Origin: Faecalibacterium sp. I3-3-33 | GTDB taxonomy: Bacteria > Bacillota > Clostridia > Oscillospirales > Ruminococcaceae | Reading direction: 5' to 3' | Assembly (NCBI RefSeq): GCF_023347295.1 | Contig: NZ_CP094469.1 | Location: 1,860,001-1,924,000, forward strand | Length of the DNA: 64,000 nt | Part shown: one piece after another, positions 27,639-36,014 of the stretch | Layout of the letters: each line of letters opens with the position of its first letter | How positions within the stretch are numbered: the stretch's first letter is position 1 | The notes under the pieces: model-generated | What the model was told of the DNA's origin: nothing | The model's input: the letters and a program-made list of their open reading frames with translations, nothing else | Database searches by the model: none | Translations under genes and position numbers: made by a program

Positions 27639-29164
27639 TCCTCAAATTCCTCCTCATTCTCCACCAGCGGCAGATACAGGATCACCGCAGTTCCCCGCCC
27701 CGGCCGGGAGCGCACCACCACCCGGCAGCGGGCATCCAGCAGCCGCAGGCGGGCGGCCACGTTATAAATACCGATATGTTCCCAGCGGGGTGCGGGCTGC
27801 TCCAGTGCCGTGCGCAGCTGCTGCAGCTGCTCCGGCTCAATGCCCATACCGTTGTCCAGTACCCGGATGCACAGCAGACCTTTTTCCCGCAGAGGGATCA
27901 TACGGATGCGCACCACGCCGCCCTCTTCCTTGGGGCAGATGCCGTGCTTGAAAGCGTTTTCCACGATGGGCTGCAAGATAAAGGACGGCACCATGGTCTC
28001 GGTGAGGTCCAGTGAATCCGAGAACGCCCACTGCATCTGCACCCGGTCGCCAAAGCGCACATGGTAGATGGAGTAATATTCGTCCACAACGCGCACCTCC
28101 CGGGAGAGGGGCACCTGCTCATCGTTGCTCATCAGGCTGTAACGCAGCAGATGGGAAAGCGCCATGATGAGCGCCTGCGTGCGGTAGGCGGACTCTGTGC
28201 CCGCCATCTGCTGGATGACGTTCAGGGTGTTGAACAGAAAATGCGGGTCGATCTGGCTGCGCAGCTGCTGTAACCGGCTGCGCTCCATGCGGTTCTGCAG
28301 TTCCAGCGCCTCGGTTTTTTGGCGGTGCAATTCCCGCTCGATCTCGTTTTTCTCCTGTAAGGTACTCACCTGCTGCGCCATGGAGTGCTTCATGCGGTTG
28401 AAAGACTCCGCCAGCTGTCCGATCTCCGGCTGCTTGGGCAGCGGGATGTCCGGGGTGTCGAACTGGCTGCGGCTGATGGCACGGGAAGCCTCAATCATCT
28501 GAGACACCGGGGTCAGCAGCTGCATGACCATCAGACCGGAGGCGCAGCCCAGCGCCACGCACAGTGCTACCACCACGATCTGCATCAGGGCGATCCGCTC
28601 GCCCAGCTCCGAGATCTCGGTGTAAGTAGTCTGGGCATCCAGGATCGAGGCTTTCAGCAGCTGCATGGTGTACTGGCTCAGATACCCGCCGCAGACCGAC
28701 ACCTTGTTATAGTACAGCTGGGACGCCTTTGCCTCCTGTCCGCTGGAAAGGTAGCTCTCCAGCTCCTCCAGCAGGGTGTTGTAGCTGCCGTAGGTAGTCT
28801 CCACCGCGCCGTACAGCACCCACTGCTCATCGCTGACGTTCTGCAAGCCGTCCATATTGGATCGGATACGCCACAGCCACGCGTTGCTGGTGGAGCAGGC
28901 TGCCCGGAGCTTTTCCAGCATTTCCTCGGTCTCGCCGTTCTCCCAGCGGTATGCTTCCAGAATGCTGATGGAGCTTTCCACACCGCCCTGAAAGCGGCTG
29001 ATGGCGTTAAAGTTGCCCATCTGGTCGTCCTGCACCTGCTGCACCGCCCGTGCCTGATAGCCGTTGAGGGCAAGCTGTAATGCAAAGGCCGCAAAAAAGG
29101 CTGCCAGACACAGCACCATGCGCTGCTTGAGCGTAACGCTGCGCTTCCAGTTGCGCTTTTCCAT
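27635..29164 (-). CDS. YesM-type sensor histidine kinase
   Basis: 509 residues, ATG at 29164. Membrane helices at about 15-37 and 190-215 bracket an extracytoplasmic helical sensor of about 150 residues. A HAMP-like segment (MVMQLLTPVSQMIEASRAI) and a coiled coil lead to the His_kinase domain, with the phospho-acceptor H308 in QIDPHFLFNTLNVIQQ. The ATPase domain has IVENAFKHGICP (N box) and VLDNGMGI (G1 box). The first gene of a kinase-regulator-binding protein trio, each overlapping the next by four bases. It would sense the sugar acid directly or through the orphan DctP protein. Confidence 0.93.
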   Translation of the reverse strand: MEKRNWKRSVTLKQRMVLCLAAFFAAFALQLALNGYQARAVQQVQDDQMGNFNAISRFQGGVESSISILEAYRWENGETEEMLEKLRAACSTSNAWLWRIRSNMDGLQNVSDEQWVLYGAVETTYGSYNTLLEELESYLSSGQEAKASQLYYNKVSVCGGYLSQYTMQLLKASILDAQTTYTEISELGERIALMQIVVVALCVALGCASGLMVMQLLTPVSQMIEASRAISRSQFDTPDIPLPKQPEIGQLAESFNRMKHSMAQQVSTLQEKNEIERELHRQKTEALELQNRMERSRLQQLRSQIDPHFLFNTLNVIQQMAGTESAYRTQALIMALSHLLRYSLMSNDEQVPLSREVRVVDEYYSIYHVRFGDRVQMQWAFSDSLDLTETMVPSFILQPIVENAFKHGICPKEEGGVVRIRMIPLREKGLLCIRVLDNGMGIEPEQLQQLRTALEQPAPRWEHIGIYNVAARLRLLDARCRVVVRSRPGRGTAVILYLPLVENEEEFEE

Positions 29165-29326
29165 GCAAGGCTTCCCCCTTTTTCGTTAGATAATATCCGT
29201 TGGATAATATCTTATTCTACCACGCCTTGCGGGCGGTTTGCAAGCCGGATGCACCGCCGCCGGTGCATCTTTTGCTTGCTTCTTGCCGGTAAATGTGGTA
29301 CTATGCCCAAAAAGGAGGGTAACTTT

Positions 29327-29857
29327 ATGACCCAGAATCTTTGCGTTTCCGTTCAGATGGACGAAAAAAGCTTTCACGATTTTGCATCTTTTGACCTGCT
29401 GCACCACAACAAGGGCTGGCAGCGTCCGGCGGTGTTCACCGCCATTCTGCTGGTGTGCGCCGGCATCTGCCTGAGCCAGATCGGCAAACGGGAGGGTGCC
29501 GGGCTGCTGACCGCCGTGCTGGCCATTGTAGCCATCGGTCTGCCCGCCGTATACTTCGGTACCTTCTTTGCCAACCTCTCCAAGCAGATCAAAAAGCTGG
29601 GTCTGCCCCGCCCCTTCTACCGGCTGGAACTGGACGCCGCCGGGCTTTCGGTCTGGATGGCCGGTGAGCAGAACAAGGCCGAGCCCACCAACCGCTACAC
29701 TTGGAACACCGTGTACTGCGCCTACCGCACGAAGGAGGCGGTGTACATCTACGTCCAGCGGAATCAGGCCTATCTGCTGAACGAAAGCATGGATGCCGCA
29801 TGGAGTCTGCTGGGCAGTGCCCTGCCCGCCGCCAGCCTGCACGACTGCCGGAAATAA
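29327..29857 (+). CDS. YcxB-like domain membrane protein
   Basis: 176 residues, ATG 29327 behind AAAAGGAGG; longer in-frame starts lack such a site. Two closely spaced hydrophobic helices (about residues 37-52 and 57-78) are followed by a YcxB-like C-terminal domain (RLELDAAGLSVWMAGEQNKAEPTNRYTWNTVYCAYRTKEAVYIYVQRNQAYLLNES). That beta-rich PH-like module is common in Firmicutes and of unknown function. The gene lies alone on the plus strand between the minus-strand uronate genes and the sensor operon. Copy B of the 3'-UTR element follows its stop by ten bases. Confidence 0.8.
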   Translation: MTQNLCVSVQMDEKSFHDFASFDLLHHNKGWQRPAVFTAILLVCAGICLSQIGKREGAGLLTAVLAIVAIGLPAVYFGTFFANLSKQIKKLGLPRPFYRLELDAAGLSVWMAGEQNKAEPTNRYTWNTVYCAYRTKEAVYIYVQRNQAYLLNESMDAAWSLLGSALPAASLHDCRK

Positions 29858-29867
29858 GGGCACCGGA

Positions 29868-29966
29868 ACGATTTCAATGCGCTCCGCTTTGCTCTGCGCA
29901 TGAATAGCGGAAAATTATGGTTCTTTTGAAAACCCGGAGCGTCTGCGGACGCTCCGGGTTTTCATT
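29868..29966 (+). repeat. Copy B of dispersed 3'-UTR pseudoknot-plus-terminator element
   Basis: Segment a ATGCGC (29877-29882) pairs with GCGCAT (29896-29901). Segment b TCCGCT (29883-29888) pairs with AGCGGA (29906-29911). The terminator hairpin GAAAACCCGGAGCGTC / GACGCTCCGGGTTTTC (29928-29963) has a TGCG loop. Both arms of stem a differ from copy A yet still pair. Confidence 0.7.
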
Positions 29967-29982
29967 TTACATAACAATTTTT

Positions 29983-30028
29983 ACAAAACAAAAACCCACG
30001 CTGCGGCAAAGCAAAAGCGCAGCGTGGG
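29983..30028 (-). terminator. Terminator of the uxuAB operon
   Basis: On the minus strand CCCACGCTGCG pairs with CGCAGCGTGGG around a 12-base loop, followed by TTTTTGTTTTG. Confidence 0.85.
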
Positions 30029-30052
30029 TCACGGAAATAGCGTTATAAAGTT

Positions 30053-31639
30053 TTAGCGGGCGAGGGTGTACTTGTGCAGGGTCTTGCGCACTGCGCCGTT
30101 ACCGGCGTACAGCTCCTTGACCATGCCCTCGATCTTTTCGCCCAGACCAACGGCATACAGGTCCACACCGAACACGTCGGCACGGCTGTACAGAGCCTTC
30201 AGGCAGCTGAAGTCCTGCTCGCCTTCCTTGACCTCCAAGGGGTTGACGATGGCCTGCAACTCAGCCAGCAGCGGATCAGGAGAGATCTCGAAGGGCTGGC
30301 CGTTGTCGTCGATGCCCTTCAGGTAGCGGGCATAGCCTGCCAGCACCAGCGGGATCAGCACGAGGTTGGACTTGTCCAGACCGCGCTCCTCGTAAGCCTT
30401 GATGGTCTCGCCGAAGCGGATAGCCAGCTTCTGGGAGGTGTCGGTAGCGATACGCTGGGGAGCATCGGGCATGAAGGGGTTGGGCAGACGGCGGTTGATG
30501 ACAGCGCCGATGAACTCGTAGGGGTTCAGCACGCCGGGATCGACCACGACAGGCATCGCCTCGATATAGCCGATCTTCTGGATGAAGGAGCGCAGATCCT
30601 CGTCTGCCATCTCGGCAGAGATGAGGTTGTAGCCCAGCATGCAGCCATAGATGGACATGGCAGTGTGCAGGGGGTTCAGGCAGGTGCAGACCTTCATCTT
30701 CTCGATCTTGTCCACGGTCTCGCGGTCGCAGTACAGCACACCGCCCAGTTCCAGCGGAGGACGGCCATTGGTGTAGTGGTCCTCGATGCACAGGTACTGG
30801 GTCTCCTCAGCGTTGACGAAGGGAGCGGTGAAGGTGTGCTTCTCGGTAACGATGGTGTAGTTATCCTCAAAGCCGTCCTTTGCCAGCATCTCCTGCACCT
30901 TTGCGTCCGGGCGCGGGGTGATCTTATCGATCATGCTCCAGGGGAAGGTAATCTTGGTCTCGTCCTGCACATAGGCCAGGAACTCGGCGGGCACCAGACC
31001 CTGCTCCACCCACTTGGATGCGTAGGCGTGGACAGCGGTCTTGACCTTATCGCCGTTGTGGGAGCAGTTATCCATGCTCTGCACGGTCAGGGGCAGCTTG
31101 CCAGCCTTGAAGCGCTCGTACAGCAGAGCGGTGACCTTGCCCATGGCCAGCACGGGGGTCAGACCGCGCTCCAGATCAGCGGGAGCAACGCCGTAGCCCT
31201 TCTCGGTGATGGTGAAGGAGATCATCTGCAGGCTGGGGTTCTGGAAGATCTCGACCAGACGTGCCCAGTCAGCGCCGAAGGAGTAGTCAGCCTTCAGGCT
31301 CTCGGTAACGGAGGCGATGACCTTCTTCTCGATCTCGCCAGTGGACTTCAGGCAGACCAGCAGGCTCAGGTTATCGTAGGGCTGGTAAGCCTTGTCGATG
31401 ATCTCGTAGTCGAAGCTCTCGGCCACGATAACGCCGCGGTCGTACTTGCCGCTGTTCAGGGCATCGTTCAGCACGGCAGCGGGGAAAGCACGGAAGATGT
31501 TGCCTGCGCCGAAGTGCACCCAAGTGGGCTCGGCGTGGGTCTTGGCCTTGACGGCCTCAATGTCGAATTTGGGCAGCTCGTAGCCCTTTTCTGCCCACTC
31601 GGCGGACAGATTGCCGTTTTTGATATCAGACAGCTTCAT
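30053..31639 (-). CDS. uxuB: D-mannonate oxidoreductase (fructuronate reductase), mannitol dehydrogenase family
   Basis: 528 residues, ATG at 31639, five bases after uxuA ends. The N-terminal Rossmann half shows VHFGAGNIFRAFPAAVLND and FDYEIIDKAYQPYDNLSLLV. The polyol dehydrogenase motifs SFTITEKGYG, SMDNCSHNGDKVKTAVHAYA and the C-terminal catalytic lysine region CLNPLHTAMSIYGCMLGYNLI follow. It interconverts D-fructuronate and D-mannonate with NADH. Adjacent uxuA makes this assignment much stronger than mannitol dehydrogenase. About 40 residues longer than the enterobacterial protein, as is usual in clostridial homologues. It ends in a strong terminator. Confidence 0.9.
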   Translation of the reverse strand: MKLSDIKNGNLSAEWAEKGYELPKFDIEAVKAKTHAEPTWVHFGAGNIFRAFPAAVLNDALNSGKYDRGVIVAESFDYEIIDKAYQPYDNLSLLVCLKSTGEIEKKVIASVTESLKADYSFGADWARLVEIFQNPSLQMISFTITEKGYGVAPADLERGLTPVLAMGKVTALLYERFKAGKLPLTVQSMDNCSHNGDKVKTAVHAYASKWVEQGLVPAEFLAYVQDETKITFPWSMIDKITPRPDAKVQEMLAKDGFEDNYTIVTEKHTFTAPFVNAEETQYLCIEDHYTNGRPPLELGGVLYCDRETVDKIEKMKVCTCLNPLHTAMSIYGCMLGYNLISAEMADEDLRSFIQKIGYIEAMPVVVDPGVLNPYEFIGAVINRRLPNPFMPDAPQRIATDTSQKLAIRFGETIKAYEERGLDKSNLVLIPLVLAGYARYLKGIDDNGQPFEISPDPLLAELQAIVNPLEVKEGEQDFSCLKALYSRADVFGVDLYAVGLGEKIEGMVKELYAGNGAVRKTLHKYTLAR

Positions 31640-31644
31640 AGTAA

Positions 31645-32742
31645 TCAGCCCTTCTTTTCTTCATCCAGACGGTCCAGCAGATCCCAGATACCCAGCATAT
31701 ACTGGATGCCCAGAGCACGGTCATACTTGCCATAGCCGGGGCGGCAGACGCCGGGGCCTTCCTCCCACAGCTGACGGCCGTGGTCGGGACGGATGTAGCC
31801 CTCAAAGCCGCAGTCATGGTAAGCGCGCATTACCTCAATGATGCCGGTCTCGCCGCAGCAGTCGCGGTGCGCAGCCTCAGAGAAGTCGCCGTTGGGGAAG
31901 TGATGGATGTTGCGGACGTGACCGAAAGCAATGCGGTCGCAGTGCTTGCGGATGATCTCGGCACAGTTGTTGTTGGGGTTTGCGTTCAGGCTGCCGGTGC
32001 ACAGGGTCAGGCAGTTGTACGGATCGTCTACCATCTTCAGGAAGCGGTCGATGCTGGGTTCGTCCACCAGCAGACGGGGCAGACCAAAGATATCCCAAGG
32101 GGGATCATCCATGTGAATGGCCATCTTGATGTCGCACTCGTGGCAGGTGGGCATCAGAGCCTCGAGGAAGTACTTCAGGTTCTCCCACAGCTTCTCCTTG
32201 GTGACAGGGGCATAGGCCTTGAACAGCTCATCCAGCTTTGCCATGCGCTCCGGCTCCCAGCCGGGGAAGGTCATGTTGTACTTCTCGGTAAAGGACATGA
32301 TGTACTCGGCCATAGCCTTGTAATCGCCCTTGATCTTATCCTTCTCGTAGAACAGTGCGGTGGAGCCGTCGCCTACCGGGTGGAACAGGTCGGTGCGGGT
32401 CCAGTCGAAGATGGGCATGAAGTTGTAGCAGATGACCTTGACGCCGAACTTGGACAGGTTGCGGATGCACTGCTTGTAGTTCTCGATATACTGGTCGCGG
32501 GTGGGCAGACCGATCTTGATATCGTCGTGCACGTTGACGGACTCGACAACATCCATATCAAAGCCGTAGGCGTGGATCTGGTCTGCAACCTTCTGGATCT
32601 CGTCGATTTCCCAGATCTCGCCGGGCATCTTGTTGTGCAGTGCCCAGACGATGCTGGTCACGCCGGGGATCTGCTTGATGTCGCTCAGAGTGACGGGGTC
32701 GTTGCCCTCGCCATACCAGCGCCAACCCATTTTCATAGGCAT
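31645..32742 (-). CDS. uxuA: Mannonate dehydratase
   Basis: 365 residues. ATG at 32742 is spaced nine bases from AGGAGG and opens the family-typical MPMKMGWRWYGEGNDPVTLSDIKQIPGV. Metal-binding and catalytic blocks include MAIHMDDPPWDIFGLPR (His and Asp), LCTGSLNANPNNN, RNIHHFPNGDFSEAAHRDCCG and YIRPDHGRQLWEE. It dehydrates D-mannonate to 2-keto-3-deoxygluconate in the glucuronate branch of hexuronate breakdown. KDG kinase and aldolase genes are not in this window. First gene of the uxuAB unit, divergent from dsdA. Confidence 0.95.
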   Translation of the reverse strand: MPMKMGWRWYGEGNDPVTLSDIKQIPGVTSIVWALHNKMPGEIWEIDEIQKVADQIHAYGFDMDVVESVNVHDDIKIGLPTRDQYIENYKQCIRNLSKFGVKVICYNFMPIFDWTRTDLFHPVGDGSTALFYEKDKIKGDYKAMAEYIMSFTEKYNMTFPGWEPERMAKLDELFKAYAPVTKEKLWENLKYFLEALMPTCHECDIKMAIHMDDPPWDIFGLPRLLVDEPSIDRFLKMVDDPYNCLTLCTGSLNANPNNNCAEIIRKHCDRIAFGHVRNIHHFPNGDFSEAAHRDCCGETGIIEVMRAYHDCGFEGYIRPDHGRQLWEEGPGVCRPGYGKYDRALGIQYMLGIWDLLDRLDEEKKG

Positions 32743-33113
32743 AGAGAAGTTCCTCCTGTCGTTTTTTATCTTATGGCACGCGCAGTACGCCTGCACGTTC
32801 TTCTTGCTTATATTCTAATATATCAGTTACAAAATAGCAATACGCGCAATGCCAATTTTTTGTGTTTATTCTTGTATACTTTACACAAAAACGGCAAAAT
32901 GCCAGTTTTTTAACAAGGTTTTTGGGCAGTGTGCCACTCCCTTTCCAAGCTTTTCCTGTTCCCGCGGTCAGCACATCGCAGCGCTCTGACCCGCCCGGCG
33001 CAAAGCGCGGCCGGTTGACAATTCCTGTAAAAACCTTTATATTCAAGACACGCAGCGCTCCGCGAAAACCGCCGGGCGCATCATCTGATCCTATATATAA
33101 AGGAGGATCCGCT
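32743..33113. other. 371-base divergent control region between uxuA and dsdA
   Basis: Next to uxuA is an AT-rich stretch with a possible minus-strand promoter. Around 32849-32911 are two direct repeats ATGCCAATTTTTT / ATGCCAGTTTTTT 50 bases apart, framing an inverted repeat TTTTTGTGT (32857-32865) / ACACAAAAA (32883-32891). The dsdA promoter is at 33015-33043. The part between about 32920 and 33010 shows nothing specific. Confidence 0.6.
33015..33043 (+). promoter_or_regulatory. Promoter for dsdA
   Basis: TTGACA (33015-33020), exactly 17 bases, TATATT (33038-33043). The ATG is about 70 bases downstream behind AAAGGAGG. Confidence 0.8.
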
Positions 33114-34484
33114 ATGGTTTCACCTGCCAAGTGCATTGCCGGGCGTTCCGTTGCCGATTGGATCGCGGCATACCCCGTGGTCTCCGACCTCTGCGCCCTG
33201 AAGGAAACTGCATGGGTAAACCCCGACAAGCTGCCCTTTGCACAGGCTGCGGCTGCCTGCCCGCTGACCCTTGCCGATATCGAGGACGCCGCCGCACGGC
33301 TGGAGCGGTTTGCGCCCTACCTTGCCGCCGTCTTTCCCGAGACCGCTGCGACCGGCGGCATCATCGAATCTCCTGTTCAGCCTATCCCCCGGATGCAGCA
33401 AGTGTTGGAAGAGCGCAGCGGCACCCGCATCGCCGGGCAGGTATGGGTCAAGCTGGACAGCCATCTGCCCATTTCCGGCTCCATCAAAGCCCGGGGCGGC
33501 ATTTATGAGGTGCTGAAAACTGCCGAGGACATTGCCCTGCACAGCGGGATGCTGCACCTGACCGACAACTACGCTGTTCTGGCTGAAGAGCGCTTCCGCA
33601 AGCTGTTCTCGCAGTATTCCATCGCGGTAGGCTCTACCGGCAATCTGGGGCTGTCCATCGGCATCATGAGCGCGAAACTGGGTTTTCAGGTCACTGTGCA
33701 CATGTCCGCTGACGCGCGGCAGTGGAAAAAAGACCTGCTCCGCAGCCGGGGCGTCAAGGTGGTGGAGTACGCCTCCGATTACAGCATCGCCGTGACCGAG
33801 GGGCGCAAGCTGGCGGCGGGCGACCCCTACTGCCATTTTGTGGATGACGAAAACTCCAAGACCCTCTTTCTGGGCTATGCTGTGGCTGCACTGCGGCTAA
33901 AAAAGCAGCTGGACGCGCAGGGCGTCACCGTGGACGCGGAGCATCCCCTCTTCGTCTATCTGCCCTGCGGCGTGGGCGGTGGCCCCGGCGGCGTGGCCTT
34001 TGGCCTGAAGATGCTGTTCGGCGATGCCGTGCACTGCTTCTTTGCCGAGCCAACCCACTCCCCCTGCATGATGCTGGGCATGGCTACCGGCGAAAACAGC
34101 CGTGTTTGCGTGCAGGACTTTGGCATCGACAACCGCACCGCCGCCGATGGCCTTGCTGTGGGGCGCGCCTCCGGCTTTGTGGGCGGGCTGATGCGTCCCT
34201 TTATGAGCGGCTGCTACACCTTGCAGGACGAGCGGATGTATACCCTTCTGGCACAGCTGGCTGACGCCGAAGAGCTTTTTCTTGAACCCAGCGCTCTGGC
34301 GGGAATGTACGGCCCGGTGCTCACCCAGCCCGGGCAGTTGCTTGGTGCTTACACCGAAACTGCCTTGCCCGCCGGTGCGCTGGCAAACGCCACCCATCTG
34401 GTCTGGGCCACCGGCGGAAACATGGTCCCCCGGGAAGAAATGCAGTGCTACTACGCAAAAGGTAAGGCGCTGGCACAGGGGTGA
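33114..34484 (+). CDS. dsdA: D-serine ammonia-lyase (dehydratase)
   Basis: 456 residues, ATG 33114 behind AAAGGAGG. A fold-type II PLP enzyme: K125 in SGSIKARGG forms the Schiff base, and [14 protein letters not shown] is the phosphate-binding loop. DsdA-specific blocks include [60 protein letters not shown], and [22 protein letters not shown]. It deaminates D-serine to pyruvate and ammonia, using a compound common in the host gut and urine. The length is close to the 442 residues of the E. coli enzyme. No dsdX or dsdC homologue is adjacent. Confidence 0.95.
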   Translation: MVSPAKCIAGRSVADWIAAYPVVSDLCALKETAWVNPDKLPFAQAAAACPLTLADIEDAAARLERFAPYLAAVFPETAATGGIIESPVQPIPRMQQVLEERSGTRIAGQVWVKLDSHLPISGSIKARGGIYEVLKTAEDIALHSGMLHLTDNYAVLAEERFRKLFSQYSIAVGSTGNLGLSIGIMSAKLGFQVTVHMSADARQWKKDLLRSRGVKVVEYASDYSIAVTEGRKLAAGDPYCHFVDDENSKTLFLGYAVAALRLKKQLDAQGVTVDAEHPLFVYLPCGVGGGPGGVAFGLKMLFGDAVHCFFAEPTHSPCMMLGMATGENSRVCVQDFGIDNRTAADGLAVGRASGFVGGLMRPFMSGCYTLQDERMYTLLAQLADAEELFLEPSALAGMYGPVLTQPGQLLGAYTETALPAGALANATHLVWATGGNMVPREEMQCYYAKGKALAQG

Positions 34485-34516
34485 CCGTGTGTCATGTTTC
34501 GATTGCCGAACGCATA

Positions 34517-34550
34517 TTGACATTCTTACAAGCGTACGCTATACTGTACA
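34517..34550 (+). promoter_or_regulatory. Promoter and YefM/YoeB-type operator of the toxin-antitoxin module
   Basis: TTGACA (34517-34522), 17 bases, TATACT (34540-34545). CGTACG (34533-34538) and TGTACA (34545-34550) are palindromic and centred exactly 12 bp apart, overlapping the -10 box. TGTACA cores at 12-bp spacing are the known operator geometry of yefM-yoeB. Confidence 0.7.
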
Positions 34551-34569
34551 CGAAAGGAGTGATTCTACG

Positions 34570-34818
34570 ATGACCACTACAAATATCACGAATTTCCGTA
34601 AAAATGCCTTTGACTATGTAGAGCAGACCATTAAATACAACCAGCCCGTCAACATCACCACCAAGGACGGCAATGCCGTACTGCTGTCTGAAGAAGATTA
34701 CAGCGGCATCATGGAAACGCTGTATCTGGTCTCTGCACCGGGTATGCGTGAAAAGATCATGGACGGAATCGCCACTCCCCTCGCAGACTGCGTAGACGAA
34801 ACGGCGGTGGAGTGGTAA
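34570..34818 (+). CDS. Antitoxin of the Phd/YefM family
   Basis: 82 residues, ATG 34570 behind GAAAGGAG; longer readings run back into dsdA. The typical N-terminal DNA-binding part TNITNFRKNAFDYVEQTIKYNQPVNITTKDGNAVLLSEEDYSGIMETLYL contains the hallmark V-N-I-T-x-x-x-G-N-A-V-L-L-S core. The flexible C-terminal segment (PLADCVDETAVEW) would wrap the toxin. The toxin ATG follows the stop codon directly (TAAATG). It neutralises the toxin and should repress its own promoter at the operator above. Confidence 0.93.
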   Translation: MTTTNITNFRKNAFDYVEQTIKYNQPVNITTKDGNAVLLSEEDYSGIMETLYLVSAPGMREKIMDGIATPLADCVDETAVEW

Positions 34819-35082
34819 ATGTACAAAATCCTTTATACCAAAACCGCTGCAAAGGACGTACCAAAACTGAAGTCTGCCCATCTGGATGAAAAGGCAAAGG
34901 CACTCATTGAAATCATCCGTGTTGATCCGTTCCGGAACCCTCCCCCGTACGAAAAGCTGGTGGGTGATCTGAACGGTGCATACAGCCGCCGCATCAACGT
35001 CCAGCACCGCCTTGTTTATCAGGTCTATGAAAAAGAGCAGACTGTTAAGATCCTCAGTCTGTGGACGCGCTATGAACGATAA
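34819..35082 (+). CDS. Toxin of the Txe/YoeB family (ribosome-dependent mRNA interferase)
   Basis: 87 residues, starting immediately after the antitoxin stop. The RelE-superfamily fold ends in the YoeB signature: PYEKLVGDLNGAYSRRINVQHRLVYQVYEKEQTVKILSLWTRYER. The Ser-Arg-Arg-Ile and Gln-His-Arg-Leu-Val-Tyr blocks supply the catalytic Arg, Glu/His and C-terminal Tyr region. YoeB cleaves mRNA in the ribosomal A site. The fourth-from-last block (LWTRYE) matches the family's usual SxxxHY end only loosely, so the catalytic His may be replaced by Arg/Tyr. Its gene overlaps a third small ORF by 11 bases. Confidence 0.9.
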   Translation: MYKILYTKTAAKDVPKLKSAHLDEKAKALIEIIRVDPFRNPPPYEKLVGDLNGAYSRRINVQHRLVYQVYEKEQTVKILSLWTRYER

Positions 35083-35191
35083 AGCCACTGTCACTCCTTC
35101 GGAAAATCCATTCTCCGATGAGGATATGCGTGCAGAGTACGATTTTTCTGATGCCAGAAGGAACCCTTATCCACACGCCATGCAAGAATAG
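35072..35191 (+). CDS. Small third ORF of the toxin-antitoxin operon
   Basis: 39 residues, ATG 35072 inside the end of the toxin gene in another frame, running to TAG at 35189-35191 just before the operon terminator. The product is acidic and polar. Its end DMRAEYDFSDARRNPY resembles the E-Y-D-F-S-x-A-x-x-N-P-Y motif often seen near the start or end of small antitoxin-like proteins in Firmicutes. The tight overlap favours translational coupling. Function is not known; it could be an accessory antitoxin or the remnant of one from a second module. Confidence 0.55.
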   Translation: MNDKATVTPSENPFSDEDMRAEYDFSDARRNPYPHAMQE

Positions 35192-35196
35192 CAGAC

Positions 35197-35240
35197 AAAA
35201 GCCGCCTTTCGTGCCTTGCAGCACAAAAAGCGGCTTTTTA
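35197..35240 (+). terminator. Terminator of the toxin-antitoxin operon
   Basis: AAAAGCCGC pairs with GCGGCTTTTT around a 23-base loop that is itself partly paired. Confidence 0.75.
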
Positions 35241-35276
35241 TCGTCTTATTTCAGGAGCAAAGAGCCTTGCGGAAGC

Positions 35277-36014
35277 TTATTCCGGCAGATTCTCTTCGTT
35301 CTCGAGAGAGTGCCAGACGTTCTGGACGTCGTCGTTATCCTCCAGAGAATCCAGCAGCTTGCCCATCAGCTTCAGCTGATCGGGGTCGGTCAGACGGGTG
35401 GTGGTCATGGGCACCATGGCCAGATCGTCGGACAGGATCTCGTAGCCCTTCTCTTCCAGAGCCTTGACCACAGCGGAGTAGTTCTCGGGATCAGTGGTGA
35501 CCTCGGCTGCATCCTCGCTGGCATCAAAGTCCTCGGCACCGGCATCCAGAGCATCCATCATAGCCTCGTCGGCATCCTTATCCTCCAGAGAGATGTCGAT
35601 GACACCCTTCTGGTTGAACAGGAAAGCCACGCAGCCCATAGCGCCCAGATTGCCGCCGTTCTTATCAAAGTAGTGGCGCAGGTCGGCAGCGGTGCGGTTG
35701 CGGTTGTCGGTCAGGGTCTCCACCATGACTGCCACGCCGCCGGGGCCGTAGCCCTCGTAGGTGATGGCCTCGAACTCGGTCTTGTCGCCGCCCTCGGCCT
35801 TCTTGATGATACGCTGGATGTTATCGTTGGGCACGCTCATGCGCTTTGCCTTGGCGATCAGATCTGCCAGCTTGCTGTTGGAAGCCGGGTTGGGGCCGCC
35901 GTCACGGACGGCAACGCTGATCTCGCGGCCGATCTTGGTAAAGACCTTGGCACGGGCGCCGTCAGTCTTTTCCTTCTTGCGCTTAATGTTGTTCCATTTG
36001 CTATGTCCAGACAT
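35277..36014 (-). CDS. YebC/PmpR-family translation or transcription factor
   Basis: 245 residues. ATG at 36014 behind TAGGAGG begins the universal MSGHSKWNNIKRKKEKTDGARAKVFTKIGREI. Conserved blocks GGPNPASNSKLADLIAKAKRMSVPNDNIQRIIKKA, YEGYGPGGVAVMVETLTDNRNRTAADLRHYFDKNGGNLGAMGCVAFLF and a three-domain length are normal. Homologues bind DNA in some bacteria, and recent work on the family links it to ribosome stalling at proline-rich stretches. The gene stands alone with its own promoter. Confidence 0.95.
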   Translation of the reverse strand: MSGHSKWNNIKRKKEKTDGARAKVFTKIGREISVAVRDGGPNPASNSKLADLIAKAKRMSVPNDNIQRIIKKAEGGDKTEFEAITYEGYGPGGVAVMVETLTDNRNRTAADLRHYFDKNGGNLGAMGCVAFLFNQKGVIDISLEDKDADEAMMDALDAGAEDFDASEDAAEVTTDPENYSAVVKALEEKGYEILSDDLAMVPMTTTRLTDPDQLKLMGKLLDSLEDNDDVQNVWHSLENEENLPE

